A stretch of DNA of 64,000 nt from Cytobacillus citreus (GTDB lineage Bacteria; Bacillota; Bacilli; Bacillales; Cytobacillaceae). Shown here piece after piece: positions 20,022 to 28,805 of the stretch. A model generated the notes under the pieces. It searched no databases, had not been told where the DNA came from, and saw only the letters and a program-made list of their open reading frames with translations. A program made the translations under genes and the position numbers. The first letter of the stretch is position 1. Each line of letters opens with the position of its first letter. The DNA is taken from the NCBI RefSeq assembly GCF_018343665.1, contig NZ_JAGYPM010000001.1, positions 717,239-781,238 of the forward strand, in the 5' to 3' direction.

Positions 20022-20666
20022 TTAGTAATAAAAATATTGGTGGTTTTGCTGATTATATTCTGAATTAGGATACTTTTGAATACCGTAGTGATTAATATAA
20101 TGTGAATGATTGTGAGACATGTTTCCGCCGACTCTATTACAGCTTTTAGGTGGCCCAATAAATGTAGACGGTTTAACTGGTGCAATTGCTTGTTTCCACT
20201 GATTTTCATCCAAGCAATAGGTGTGTGCCATAATTTCCGATGGGGTCAATTTCAAAATATCTGAACCTAGAATGACCTCTGGTATCGGAGCATTAAATAT
20301 TGCCAGAAGATGTGTGTTATCAACAGTCGCTACTTCATAATGCCACCAACCTTGGGGAACATTTGCTACTTGGCCCGGTGTAATAGGGTAATTTTGAATT
20401 TGCTTTGTAAATGGATTCAATAATGAAACAATAGCAGCACCCGAAATACAATAAACTAATTCTGCTGCATTTTGGTGATAATGTGGTTCAACAACATTGT
20501 TGGCACTAAGAAAAATATCGAGTAATGATACATTTTCAAGGGTGTTTAATTGATTAACACTTAATACATTTATATAGTTTTGATTATCTTTTTTCATTAT
20601 TGGACTTTTATTTACATCAAAAGAGAAACGTACTAATGGAGAGGTGTAATCCAAATATGAAACCAT
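20022..20666 (-). CDS. Cupin-domain protein with His/Asn/Tyr-rich tail
   Basis: A 214-residue protein with one cupin barrel at about residues 35-150: EPHYHQNAAELVYCISG gives the metal-binding HxH(x)nE motif, and PGQVANVPQGWWHYEVA the second motif with its His. The last 40 residues (SHNHSHYINHYGIQKYPNSE...YFYY) are rich in His, Asn and Tyr, like tails of some spore-coat proteins. A cofactor of Mn, Fe or Ni type is possible; the reaction is unknown. The gene is on the minus strand downstream of the RidA gene at 20917-21303, with 250 bases between them, so an operon is uncertain. No clear ribosome binding site beyond AAAGGAATG. Confidence 0.75.
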   Translation of the reverse strand: MVSYLDYTSPLVRFSFDVNKSPIMKKDNQNYINVLSVNQLNTLENVSLLDIFLSANNVVEPHYHQNAAELVYCISGAAIVSLLNPFTKQIQNYPITPGQVANVPQGWWHYEVATVDNTHLLAIFNAPIPEVILGSDILKLTPSEIMAHTYCLDENQWKQAIAPVKPSTFIGPPKSCNRVGGNMSHNHSHYINHYGIQKYPNSEYNQQNHQYFYY

Positions 20667-20916
20667 TTGTATTCATTCCTTTATAATAGGTTATTCTCAC
20701 AAGTAAACTATTCAATAACTTAGTAATAGTGCATGTACCCATCTTTATAAAGGATTTGAAAAAGGTTAATATGTTGTAAAATTAATATTATGCAAAATTG
20801 TATGAAACTTCATTGATAGTTCATAAAGAAACTCATGCTTTTTTTGCACCAACTGTTCAATTGTTAATTGATATGTATAAAAATAATGAGCGTTATTAGA
20901 AACTCTTTTATTTAAC

Positions 20917-21303
20917 TTATTTTGCTGCCCATGCCTCAATTTCAATCTTAATATCAGGGTTTGCTAATCCGGCCACATATGCAAATGTCGTTGCAGGTGG
21001 ATTCTCGTTATGAAACTCTTTCCATTTCTCTAAAAATACATTTCTATCAATATCTTCTGTTAACCAAAAATTAATTTTAAAAATGTTATTTATATTTACA
21101 CTTTCACTTTCAAGAATTGCTTTAATATTTTCAAGTGCATTGACAAATTGGCTTTCAATATCTTTAGGTAGATTGCCATTTTTATCATTACCAATTTGTC
21201 CAGAAAGTACAACTAATTCAGCGTCCCTAGGAATGACTGTAACATGATGGTATTGAGCTATTGGGGGTGATAAGTTTTCAGGATTTGTTTTTTTAATCTC
21301 CAT
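20917..21303 (-). CDS. RidA (YjgF/UK114) family protein
   Basis: A 128-residue RidA-fold protein. Typical members hydrolyse reactive enamine/imine intermediates from PLP enzymes; more distant subfamilies lack this activity. Features seen: VLSGQIGNDKNGNLP, IESQFVNALENIKAILES, NPPATTFAYVAGLANPDIKIEIEAWA. The catalytic Arg of canonical RidA (in the (S/C)RV-type position before the C-terminal EI(E)AIA motif) is not evident: the place reads PPATTFAYVAGL, so it is probably a non-canonical member. The start follows TTAGGAGATAAAAT on the minus strand. Neighbours give no pathway. Confidence 0.8.
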   Translation of the reverse strand: MEIKKTNPENLSPPIAQYHHVTVIPRDAELVVLSGQIGNDKNGNLPKDIESQFVNALENIKAILESESVNINNIFKINFWLTEDIDRNVFLEKWKEFHNENPPATTFAYVAGLANPDIKIEIEAWAAK

Positions 21304-21394
21304 ATTTTATCTCCTAAGATTGATTTTAATTTCATGATACACATTAAGATTTTTAATATCAATAAAATTCAGTCTATATAGGGAGGAATTGAAT

Positions 21395-21466
21395 ATGATT
21401 TACGCAGTCTATACAAGTGATGATGAGGTACAAATGTTTACGGGAAGTAGGGAGTTTATTTATTGA
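21395..21466 (+). CDS. Very short ORF (23 aa) with good ribosome binding site
   Basis: ATG at 21395 follows GGGAGGAATTGAAT and encodes MIYAVYTSDDEVQMFTGSRE and three more residues. It is followed by a bidirectional terminator. It may be the start of a gene cut short, or a small peptide gene. Function unknown. Confidence 0.3.
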   Translation: MIYAVYTSDDEVQMFTGSREFIY

Positions 21467-21479
21467 AATAAAATGTAAA

Positions 21480-21512
21480 AAAAGTGGAGAACTAGAAAAT
21501 CTCTCCACTTTT
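21480..21512. terminator. Bidirectional terminator
   Basis: AAAAGTGGAGA / TCTCCACTTTT stem with an 11-base loop and T tracts on both strands. It serves the minus-strand gene at 21524-21790 and perhaps the small plus-strand ORF. Confidence 0.8.
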
Positions 21513-21523
21513 TCATGAGGATA

Positions 21524-21790
21524 CTATTCAGTAAACGAAATGGGGGATCCAGTTGAAGTATGCTGATTAATCCAGTCAAGAGAAACTTTTGAAACAACTT
21601 GCCAGTCGGGTATTTGTGATTTATGCTGCTCTACCCAACTCATACAATATTGGGAGTCTATATTATGTTCTTGGCACTGTTCTAAGAATGATTGGATGTT
21701 CGACTCCGTACAGTTTTGCCATGTTCCACAAGTGTTATGAAAAATATTTTCCATTTTCTTTTGTAAAGAAAGATCATTTGCACTTGACAT
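21524..21790 (-). CDS. Hypothetical protein, 88 aa
   Basis: I do not recognise a family. The product is soluble and probably helical, with three cysteines (NTCGTWQNC, QCQEHN, QYCMSW) and many Gln, Ser and Trp. The frame starts at 21817, but AAAGGAGG at the right distance before the internal ATG at 21790 (MSSANDLSLQKKMENIF) decides the start. It is followed by a good terminator, so it is likely to be expressed. It stands alone. Confidence 0.6.
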   Translation of the reverse strand: MSSANDLSLQKKMENIFHNTCGTWQNCTESNIQSFLEQCQEHNIDSQYCMSWVEQHKSQIPDWQVVSKVSLDWINQHTSTGSPISFTE

Positions 21791-21817
21791 CACTGATTCC
21801 TCCTTTTGTTTTTCCAT

Positions 21818-22220
21818 AAATCACAATTTTAGCACTGCCAACATTCATTTTGTCCAAAAGATAATTATTTATGACTTCAGTAATTAAAAATGAACAGTCC
21901 GAAGAAATGGTTAAGGGGTTTTTGAGGAATGTAATGACGAAAATACGGATATGATATGACTTTGAAACGTTTATGATAAATATATCTTATCAATTTGAAG
22001 AAAGAAATTTATTGACAGTACATGAAGGGAATAAAAATAGGGAAAACAGATTACCTGCAATATTTTCTTTTTGGATTTAATGAACTAAATGATTGATCAA
22101 ATGTTTATTAATTGGACTTTGGATTTTACAGAAAAAAAAGAGTCGCATCAATTAGGGTGGCAATCCTCTCTAAGGTCATTCTGCTTCTGTGCGGATAACA
22201 TTTATTGAAGCATTAAAAAG
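21818..22220. other. Intergenic region, nothing supported
   Basis: AT-rich sequence between divergent genes, with no ORF or RNA gene that can be supported. GTCGCATCAATTAGGGTGGC near 22143-22162 is followed by CAATCCTCTC, but no stable leader fold is evident. Confidence 0.4.
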
Positions 22221-22234
22221 GAGTGGATCATTAT

Positions 22235-22687
22235 ATGACAACAAATAAAAAGCAATCAGAAGAAATTGGCAAGAAACCTCTAAAATTGTCAGGTTATCAA
22301 AAAGTAGTTGAATTTATGGACAATCTCAAACATCCTCTAAAAAAGGAGATAGAGGAAGTTCGAAAAATCATCTTAAGTGCTAATAACCAATTAACTGAAC
22401 ATATAAAATGGAATGCCCCGAGTTTCTGTTTTAATAATGAAGATAGGATTACTTTAAATTTGCAAGGACAAGGATATTTTCGACTTGTTTTTCATTGTGG
22501 TGCCAAGGTAAGAGATAGAAAAAAGAAGGGACATTTGTTTGAAGACACTACTGGTTTATTGGATTGGGTTTCTGATGATAGGGCTATTGTTAAAATTATT
22601 GATATGGATGAAGTGATAGGTAAGAAAGATTTGATTGTAGAAGTAATAACTAAGTGGATAGAAGTGACGAGTAATATTGAAAATTAA
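22235..22687 (+). CDS. DUF1801-family protein
   Basis: A 150-residue protein of the DUF1801 (YdhG-like) fold: GYQKVVEFMDNLKHPLKKEI, EVRKIILSANNQLTEHIKWN with the family's IKW(N/G) APSF motif, and DRITLNLQGQGYFRLVFHCG. The biochemical role of the family is unknown. The frame is open from a GTG at 22223, but that codon overlaps AGGAGTGG, so the ATG at 22235 is preferred. No partner gene is adjacent. Confidence 0.78.
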   Translation: MTTNKKQSEEIGKKPLKLSGYQKVVEFMDNLKHPLKKEIEEVRKIILSANNQLTEHIKWNAPSFCFNNEDRITLNLQGQGYFRLVFHCGAKVRDRKKKGHLFEDTTGLLDWVSDDRAIVKIIDMDEVIGKKDLIVEVITKWIEVTSNIEN

Positions 22688-22803
22688 TAAAGCCAAAAAA
22701 ATTATCTAGTTATTGGCTCATTTCGATTTGATTTTAGATAAATTATCAGTGTAATAGCTTAAACTAAGTTACAATAATATTTTTATGTAAACTAAAAAAC
22801 AAT

Positions 22804-22837
22804 AAAAATAGAGTCCAATAATTATTTTTTGGACTCT
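22804..22837 (-). terminator. Terminator after mreBH
   Basis: AGAGTCCAA / TTGGACTCT stem, followed on the minus strand by ATTTTTATTG. It lies just beyond the mreBH stop. Confidence 0.8.
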
Positions 22838-22854
22838 AAATGTTTAAGTATACA

Positions 22855-23862
22855 TTATTTGACAGCGCTTTGTAATTTTCCAATAAATTTTAACGCTTTT
22901 CCTGTTCCAACCGCTACAGATTCAAGTGGATTTGGAGCTAGATGGACTGGAACAGAGATTTCTTTAGTTATCCAATCCTGCATTCCGTTTATTAGGGCAC
23001 CACCGCCTGATATTATTACTCCTCTATCTACAATATCGCCGCTTAATTCTGCAGGGCTGTCTTCTAAAGTAGCACGGATAGCTTCTAGAATATGGAGTAA
23101 TGACTCTTTTATGGCATCACGAATCATATAAGAAGTCAAAGTTATCGTTTTAGGAAGTCCTGTGACTAGATCTCTTCCTCGAATTTCCATTGTCATTTCA
23201 TCATGATCAATAAGTGCGTAGCCAATCTCAATTTTTACTTGTTCAGCTGTTCTTTCACCAATTAGAACATTAAACTCCTTACGAACATACTGAATAATAT
23301 CATCATCTAATCTGTCTCCACCTACACGGATAGAATGACAGGCAACGACACCGCCATATGAAATAATTGCTACCTCTGTAGACCCTCCGCCAATATCAAC
23401 AACTACATTGGCAACAGGTTCGTCTACTGGCAAGCCTGCACCAATAGCTGCTGCAACTGGTTCTTCAATTAAATGAACTTGCTTAGCACCAGCATGACGG
23501 ACAGCATCATGTATTGCTCTTCTTTCTACACTTGTTGATCCAGAAGGGGTGCATATCACCACATTAGGTTTTCTGATTGAGAAGCCAGCTTTTTTCGTTG
23601 CCTTAGCTATTACATAGCTAAGCATTTCAGTTGTTGTATCAAAATCAGCAATGACGCCATCCTTCAACGGCCTAATCGCAATAATCCTTCCAGGTGTTTT
23701 ACCGATCATTTCTTTTGCTTCTTTTCCTACAGCTAGAACCTTTTTTGTATTCGTGTCAATTGCTACAACTGAAGGTTCATTAAAAGTTATTCCTTTATTT
23801 TTACAATATACGAGGATATTAGCTGTTCCAAGGTCAATTCCTAATTCAGAGTTCGAAATCAT
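22855..23862 (-). CDS. mreBH: Rod-shape actin homologue MreBH
   Basis: Bacterial actin that guides cell-wall hydrolases (LytE in B. subtilis) along the lateral wall. 335 residues, the same as B. subtilis MreBH. Actin-fold motifs are [17 protein letters not shown] (phosphate 1), [51 protein letters not shown] (phosphate 2) and [19 protein letters not shown] (adenosine). MreB and Mbl are also close, but the N-terminus and length suit MreBH best. ACCCCC lies upstream on the minus strand (23934-23939), like a sigma-I -35, but no convincing -10 follows. Confidence 0.88.
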   Translation of the reverse strand: MISNSELGIDLGTANILVYCKNKGITFNEPSVVAIDTNTKKVLAVGKEAKEMIGKTPGRIIAIRPLKDGVIADFDTTTEMLSYVIAKATKKAGFSIRKPNVVICTPSGSTSVERRAIHDAVRHAGAKQVHLIEEPVAAAIGAGLPVDEPVANVVVDIGGGSTEVAIISYGGVVACHSIRVGGDRLDDDIIQYVRKEFNVLIGERTAEQVKIEIGYALIDHDEMTMEIRGRDLVTGLPKTITLTSYMIRDAIKESLLHILEAIRATLEDSPAELSGDIVDRGVIISGGGALINGMQDWITKEISVPVHLAPNPLESVAVGTGKALKFIGKLQSAVK

Positions 23863-23864
23863 AT

Positions 23865-24220
23865 TTTTCCCACCTAATCTATTTCTCTTAATCTTCTACT
23901 CTACATAATCTTCTAATAAAGTACCATGAATTAGGGGGTATTCATTTGATTGTTATTGAATCGTTAATAAATTGTAATTTAAGATGAAAAAATATCCAAG
24001 TATTCCAATCCCAAAATAACGTGTAACTTCGAGACGGAGGGCCCTTACAATTCGCAAATCTAAAATAAACTAAAATCATAGAAAGTATAGGAATTAGAAT
24101 TTCTGTAAATAATGGTTAAATGTTGGATAAGGAATGAAAACTTCACATAATTTAAATCGCTGAAAGTAATTTAAGTTTGTGATACGATAGGGATAATTAA
24201 TTGGAAGTTGAATAAAAGGC
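23865..24220. other. Divergent intergenic region mreBH-miaA
   Basis: 361 bases between divergently transcribed genes. It must hold both promoters, but none can be assigned with confidence. No ORF is credible. Confidence 0.4.
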
Positions 24221-24223
24221 TGT

Positions 24224-25201
24224 GTGAATATATTGGGGGAAAAAGGAAAAGAGAAGCTTGTCGTGCTAATTGGTCCAACTGCAGTTGGAAAAACCAAATT
24301 AAGCATCGAATTAGCAAAGAGACTGAATGGAGAAATTATAAGCGGAGACTCGATGCAAATTTATAGGGGAATGGATATTGGTACTGCTAAAATTAAAAAA
24401 AGTGAAATGGAAGGAATTATTCACCATTTAATTGATATAAAAGATCCAGAGGAGCCATTTTCTGTTGCTGAGTTTCAAGAATTAGTCAGAAAAAAAATTA
24501 AAGAAATAACACTCAGAGGGAAGCTTCCGATGATCGTTGGAGGAACGGGGTTGTATATCCAATCCGTTATTTACGATTATCAATTTTCTGATGCCCCATC
24601 TGATGAAGCCTTTCGAGTACTACTTGAAAAAAGAGCTGAAATAGAAGGATATGAAGCGTTGCATAATGAATTGATGCAAGTTGACCCTGAAAGTGCACAG
24701 AAAATTCACCCTAATAATATTCGCCGAGTTATTAGAGCGTTAGAAGTTTTTCATTGTACTGGAAGGACGATAAGCGATTACCAGAGTGGACAGAATCCAG
24801 AGTTAATGTATAACACTGCTTTAATTGGGTTAACAATGGATAGGGAAAAATTATATAACCGTATCAATCAAAGAGTAGAAATGATGATCAATGAAGGGCT
24901 ACTCCATGAGGTCGAAGGATTTTTCAAACAAGGATTAAAGAATTGTCAATCTATACAGGCTATTGGCTATAAAGAACTGTATGAATATTTTAATTGTCAT
25001 GTTACTCTAGAAGAGGCAGTTTCCCAGTTAAAGCAAAATTCCAGGCGTTATGCGAAAAGGCAGCTAACTTGGTTTCGAAATAAGATGGAAGTAGACTGGT
25101 TCGATATGTCAAATCTGTCAGATTCGAAAGAGTTTGAAAAAAAACTTCATGAAATTTCCACTCATATTGAAGGAAAGCTGCAAATAAAATCGAATACATA
25201 A
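24224..25201 (+). CDS. miaA: tRNA dimethylallyltransferase
   Basis: Transfers a dimethylallyl group to A37 of tRNAs that read UNN codons; MiaB then methylthiolates the product. 325 residues with P-loop [58 protein letters not shown] and the C-terminal tRNA-binding [13 protein letters not shown] and [14 protein letters not shown]. The start is taken as the GTG at 24224 after AAAAGGCT; a TTG at 24233 is the alternative. hfq follows 28 bases later, as in other Bacilli. Confidence 0.95.
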   Translation: MNILGEKGKEKLVVLIGPTAVGKTKLSIELAKRLNGEIISGDSMQIYRGMDIGTAKIKKSEMEGIIHHLIDIKDPEEPFSVAEFQELVRKKIKEITLRGKLPMIVGGTGLYIQSVIYDYQFSDAPSDEAFRVLLEKRAEIEGYEALHNELMQVDPESAQKIHPNNIRRVIRALEVFHCTGRTISDYQSGQNPELMYNTALIGLTMDREKLYNRINQRVEMMINEGLLHEVEGFFKQGLKNCQSIQAIGYKELYEYFNCHVTLEEAVSQLKQNSRRYAKRQLTWFRNKMEVDWFDMSNLSDSKEFEKKLHEISTHIEGKLQIKSNT

Positions 25202-25229
25202 TAATAGAGATAAAAGAGGAGGATGTAAG

Positions 25230-25460
25230 ATGAAAACATCTATTAATATTCAAGACCAGTATTTAAACCAGCTTCGTAAGGATTGTACAAATGTTACTGT
25301 TTTTTTATTAAATGGATTTCAAATTAGAGGCCAAATCAAAGGATTTGATAATTTTACAGTTCTTTTTGAATCAGAAGGCAAGCAACAGCTTGTTTTTAAA
25401 CACGCTATTTCTACATTTGCACCTCAGCGCAATGTACAACTAGATATTGAAAACCAATAA
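25230..25460 (+). CDS. hfq: RNA chaperone Hfq
   Basis: Sm-like hexameric RNA-binding protein of 76 residues. Sm1 ([20 protein letters not shown]) and Sm2 ([11 protein letters not shown], the KHAIS motif of the proximal face) are intact. The C-terminal tail is short, as in Bacillus. The ATG follows AAGAGGAGGATGTAAG. It is co-oriented with miaA and closed by a terminator. Confidence 0.97.
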   Translation: MKTSINIQDQYLNQLRKDCTNVTVFLLNGFQIRGQIKGFDNFTVLFESEGKQQLVFKHAISTFAPQRNVQLDIENQ

Positions 25461-25477
25461 TAAAAAAATTAAATTAT

Positions 25478-25517
25478 AGAAGGTTCAGCTTCTTCGGAAG
25501 AGGAACCTTCTTTTTTT
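25478..25517 (+). terminator. Terminator after miaA-hfq
   Basis: AGAAGGTTC / GAACCTTCT stem enclosing a second CTTC-TTCG-GAAG helix, followed by TTTTTTT. Confidence 0.92.
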
Positions 25518-25657
25518 CGTTTTTTAAGCATAAAAAAACCTTTAATGAAGTTAGAAGCAATTGAATACATATAGGTAAGGAAATGTATAATAGGTTGCTT
25601 TAAAACAATATTGTACAATTATTTGAAGATAATAGGAAAAATTTGATATAGGCTTTT

Positions 25658-25686
25658 GTCACAAACAAAGTATTTAAGCGTATACT
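25658..25686 (+). promoter_or_regulatory. Possible SigE promoter of spoVK
   Basis: CGTATACT at 25679-25686 resembles the sigma-E -10 (CATACACT), and GTCACAA lies 14 bases upstream in the -35 place. The spacing suits mother-cell sigma-E; the -35 match is only fair. Confidence 0.4.
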
Positions 25687-25713
25687 GTTCCTGAGAACGA
25701 GAGGTGAAAGCTT

Positions 25714-26661
25714 TTGGACCAGCCGATTCGAATGAAAAATAATGGCCAGATCAGCATCGTCCTTAATTCACAAAAACGAAAATCATTAGCAAAAGAACCG
25801 ATTGAATCGCAACTTGTACAAAAGGATTTTCCACCTGAGCATTCAGCTTTAAAAGAGATTGAAGAAGAATTAAATGCTCTAGTTGGAATGGAAGAAATGA
25901 AACGGATGATTAAAGAAATATATGCGTGGATTTACGTAAATAAAAAGCGGGAGAATGCCGGACTAAAGGCTGGGAAACAGGCACTCCATATGATGTTCAA
26001 AGGGAATCCTGGAACTGGAAAAACAACAGTTGCCCGATTGATTGGTAAACTTTTCCTAAAGATGAATGTTTTATCGAAAGGCCACTTAATAGAAGCTGAA
26101 CGAGCGGATCTCGTCGGGGAATATATAGGCCATACAGCGCAAAAAACTCGAGATTTAATAAAGAAAGCGATTGGTGGAATCCTCTTTATTGATGAAGCCT
26201 ATTCACTAGGCAGAGGGGGAGAAAAGGATTTTGGTAAGGAGGCTATTGATACCCTTGTCAAGCATATGGAAGATAGGCACCACGAATTTATTCTCATCCT
26301 TGCAGGCTATTCAAGAGAAATGGATTATTTCCTAACATTAAATCCTGGACTGCACTCGCGATTCCCATTAGTAATCGACTTTCCAGATTATTCAGTTGTA
26401 CAGCTCATGGAAATCGGTGACAGAATGTTAAAAGAACGGGAATACACATTAAGTCACGAAGCAGAAAAAAAATTGCGTGATCATTTACTATGGATTAAAA
26501 CTCAATTAAATCCAATTAGCTTTTCTAATGGACGATATATAAGAAATGTATTAGAAAAATCAATAAGGACTCAGGCTATGAGACTATTAATGCAAAATAG
26601 CTATGATCGGCATGAATTAGTAACAATAAGAAGTAATGACTTAGTATTTGAAGAGGATTAG
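25714..26661 (+). CDS. spoVK: Stage V sporulation protein K (CbbX-type AAA+ ATPase)
   Basis: AAA+ ATPase of the CbbX/SpoVK type, 315 residues, needed for spore maturation in B. subtilis. Motifs seen: Walker A GNPGTGKTTVARL (about residue 103), DLVGEYIGHTAQKT (pore loop), Walker B GGILFIDEAYSL, and sensor/arginine-finger region NPGLHSRFPLVIDFPDY. It begins with TTG at 25714 after GAGAGGTGAAAGCT. It lies downstream of hfq but beyond a terminator, which agrees with separate sporulation control. Confidence 0.92.
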   Translation: MDQPIRMKNNGQISIVLNSQKRKSLAKEPIESQLVQKDFPPEHSALKEIEEELNALVGMEEMKRMIKEIYAWIYVNKKRENAGLKAGKQALHMMFKGNPGTGKTTVARLIGKLFLKMNVLSKGHLIEAERADLVGEYIGHTAQKTRDLIKKAIGGILFIDEAYSLGRGGEKDFGKEAIDTLVKHMEDRHHEFILILAGYSREMDYFLTLNPGLHSRFPLVIDFPDYSVVQLMEIGDRMLKEREYTLSHEAEKKLRDHLLWIKTQLNPISFSNGRYIRNVLEKSIRTQAMRLLMQNSYDRHELVTIRSNDLVFEED

Positions 26662-26700
26662 TTATTAAAAGGATTCCCTAACTAAGGAATCCTTTAATAA
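26662..26700. terminator. Bidirectional terminator between spoVK and the TRIC-type gene
   Basis: TTATTAAAAGGATTCC pairs with GGAATCCTTTAATAA around an 8-base loop. T and A tracts on both sides serve the two convergent genes. Confidence 0.85.
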
Positions 26701-26707
26701 TTTATTA

Positions 26708-27310
26708 TTATGTTCGTAATCGTTTTGATGGGAGCTTCCAGTCAAATGTATATGAAAGAACTCTTAATCCAGTTATGACAATAAATAATGTAAAGATCTC
26801 TGCTGGTGAAGTTGCGAACTTAAGTCCAATTACAAGTCCACAAATAATGGCCCAAACCGCATATATTTCGGAATTTAGAACAAGTGGTTTTCTTCGCGCG
26901 AGTAGATCGCGAATAATTCCACCGCCACTACCTGTTAGGACAGCAGCAACTATTATGGCGCTAATAGGATGATTCATTTCTGAAGCATATATAGCCCCTT
27001 GGATAGCAAACGCAGAAAGACCGATCGCATCGAAAAAATTCCCCCATCTTTGCCAATGCTTAAGCAAATTATGCGGAAATAGAAAGACGGCGGTAATCGA
27101 TAATAAAGCAATTTGAAAATACATCCCTTGTTCCCATAAGGCAGATACGGGGACACCAATTAGTAAATTCCGAATCGCTCCACCGCCGAATGCAGTAACA
27201 ATTCCTAAAATATATACACCCAAAATATCATATTCCTCTTCCATAGCTACAATTGCTCCACTAATAGCAAAGGCAATTGTTCCAATCATACTTAAAACTT
27301 CCCAAGTCAT
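26708..27310 (-). CDS. TRIC/UPF0126-family membrane protein (YvgT-like)
   Basis: A 200-residue membrane protein made of two homologous three-helix repeats, each with the glycine-rich GGGAIRNLL / GGGIIRDLL motif (about residues 41-49 and 127-135), as in bacterial TRIC cation channels and YvgT/YicG. Prokaryotic TRIC proteins conduct monovalent cations; the role in Bacillus is not settled. The gene is convergent to spoVK and divergent from hflX. The start at 27310 has GAGAGGATAAAAAT upstream on the minus strand. Confidence 0.85.
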   Translation of the reverse strand: MTWEVLSMIGTIAFAISGAIVAMEEEYDILGVYILGIVTAFGGGAIRNLLIGVPVSALWEQGMYFQIALLSITAVFLFPHNLLKHWQRWGNFFDAIGLSAFAIQGAIYASEMNHPISAIIVAAVLTGSGGGIIRDLLARRKPLVLNSEIYAVWAIICGLVIGLKFATSPAEIFTLFIVITGLRVLSYTFDWKLPSKRLRT

Positions 27311-27535
27311 ATTTTTATCCTCTCAATGATGCTTTTTATAATTAAGCATTGTATGATGTAATCCTTCAGACTGAAAGCTTAGTTAATATAGTAGTAGTTT
27401 TATTGATTTCTGCTGAAGGCAAACAAGATGATTTTAATCAAATGAGATATTAATTTCAACTATTTTGCAAAATTAGTGTTAAATAGCTGTTTTTGTTATG
27501 ATATGTTAAAGTACTTTAGGAAAGAAGGATCTTGA

Positions 27536-28792
27536 TTGAAGCAAAATACTGAATTTGAAAATGTTATTCTTGTTGGATGTCAAACCAATGAAGATGATCA
27601 ACGGTTTATATATTCAATGGAAGAGCTTGGTTCGCTAACTGAAACGGCTAAAGGAAAAGTATTAACAACATTAACGCAAAAACGAGATCGCATCCACTCG
27701 GCTACATATATAGGAAAAGGGAAGGTTTTCGAATTAACTGCTATACAAGAGGAACTAGATGCGGATTTAGTCATTTTTAATGATGAATTATCACCTAGCC
27801 AAGTTAGAAATCTTTCAGCTGAACTAAATGCAAAAATTATTGATCGAACTCAATTAATTTTAGATATATTTGCACAAAGAGCTCGTTCTAAAGAGGGGAA
27901 GCTCCAAGTAGAATTGGCACAATTACAATACTTACTCCCGCGCTTAGCTGGTCAAGGGATACAGTTATCCCGACTAGGAGGTGGAATTGGAACAAGGGGT
28001 CCTGGTGAAACAAAGCTAGAATCTGATAGGCGTCATATACGAAATCGAATCAATGAAATCAAAAATCAGCTTTCAGTCATCGTACAGCATCGTGAACGAT
28101 ACCGGGAGAGAAGAAAAAAGAATAAAGCCTTTCAGATTGCAATCGTTGGCTATACAAATGCTGGCAAATCAACTCTATTCAATCGTCTTACAGAAGCAGA
28201 ATCTTATGAAGAAAACCAATTATTCGCCACTCTTGATCCTATGACAAGAAAAGTAATACTGCCAAGTGGATTTATTACTCTGCTTACGGATACAGTTGGT
28301 TTTATACAAGATTTACCAACAACCTTAATTGCGGCATTTCGCTCAACACTTGAAGAGGTGAAGGAAGCAGATTTGCTGCTTCATCTAGTCGATAGTTCTA
28401 GCCCGGATTACTTTCAGCATGAACAGACAGTGAACAAGCTGTTAGAGGAAATGGATAATGAGAAAATTCCTCAAATCACAGTATATAATAAGAGGGACAT
28501 AAAGCACCCGGATTTTGTTCCATCGGCGAATACGAAGGTAATAGAAATTAGTGCATTCAACGAATCTGACCGAAATAAATTAAAAGCTGAAATAGAAGAT
28601 ATGGTTCTAGATATGATGAACTACTACCATGTTGAGGTGCCTTCCACCGAAGGAAAGCTACTTTCACAGCTGAAAAATGAAACAATTCTTCGTAAACTAT
28701 CCTTTCACGAAGAGAAGCAAATATATGTTTGTAAAGGATATTATTTAGAGGATCATTTCATTTCTGGACTATTAAATAAATTTACAATATAG
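27536..28792 (+). CDS. hflX: GTPase HflX (ribosome rescue/splitting)
   Basis: Translational GTPase that splits stalled or heat-damaged ribosomes. 418 residues: N-terminal HflX domain ([37 protein letters not shown]), the [18 protein letters not shown] glycine loop seen here as [20 protein letters not shown], then a G domain with [14 protein letters not shown] (G1), [10 protein letters not shown] (G3), and NKRD (G4). The start is TTG at 27536, near AAGAAGGATC. In B. subtilis the gene is ynbA, followed by ynbB as here. Confidence 0.95.
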   Translation: MKQNTEFENVILVGCQTNEDDQRFIYSMEELGSLTETAKGKVLTTLTQKRDRIHSATYIGKGKVFELTAIQEELDADLVIFNDELSPSQVRNLSAELNAKIIDRTQLILDIFAQRARSKEGKLQVELAQLQYLLPRLAGQGIQLSRLGGGIGTRGPGETKLESDRRHIRNRINEIKNQLSVIVQHRERYRERRKKNKAFQIAIVGYTNAGKSTLFNRLTEAESYEENQLFATLDPMTRKVILPSGFITLLTDTVGFIQDLPTTLIAAFRSTLEEVKEADLLLHLVDSSSPDYFQHEQTVNKLLEEMDNEKIPQITVYNKRDIKHPDFVPSANTKVIEISAFNESDRNKLKAEIEDMVLDMMNYYHVEVPSTEGKLLSQLKNETILRKLSFHEEKQIYVCKGYYLEDHFISGLLNKFTI

Positions 28793-28805
28793 ATAGGAGA
28801 ACAAC

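Noticed and set aside
19870..20910. A LysR regulator split around the cupin gene (N-terminal traces near 19880, a possible C-terminal trace HAFFAPTVQLLIDMY near 20838)
   Set aside because: The similarity is weak and by eye. The two traces are separated by intact genes on the other strand, so no feature stronger than a low-confidence note is justified.
23930..23962. Sigma-I promoter of mreBH
   Set aside because: ACCCCC fits the -35, but no CGAA-type -10 is found at the usual distance, so it was noted only in the gene entry.
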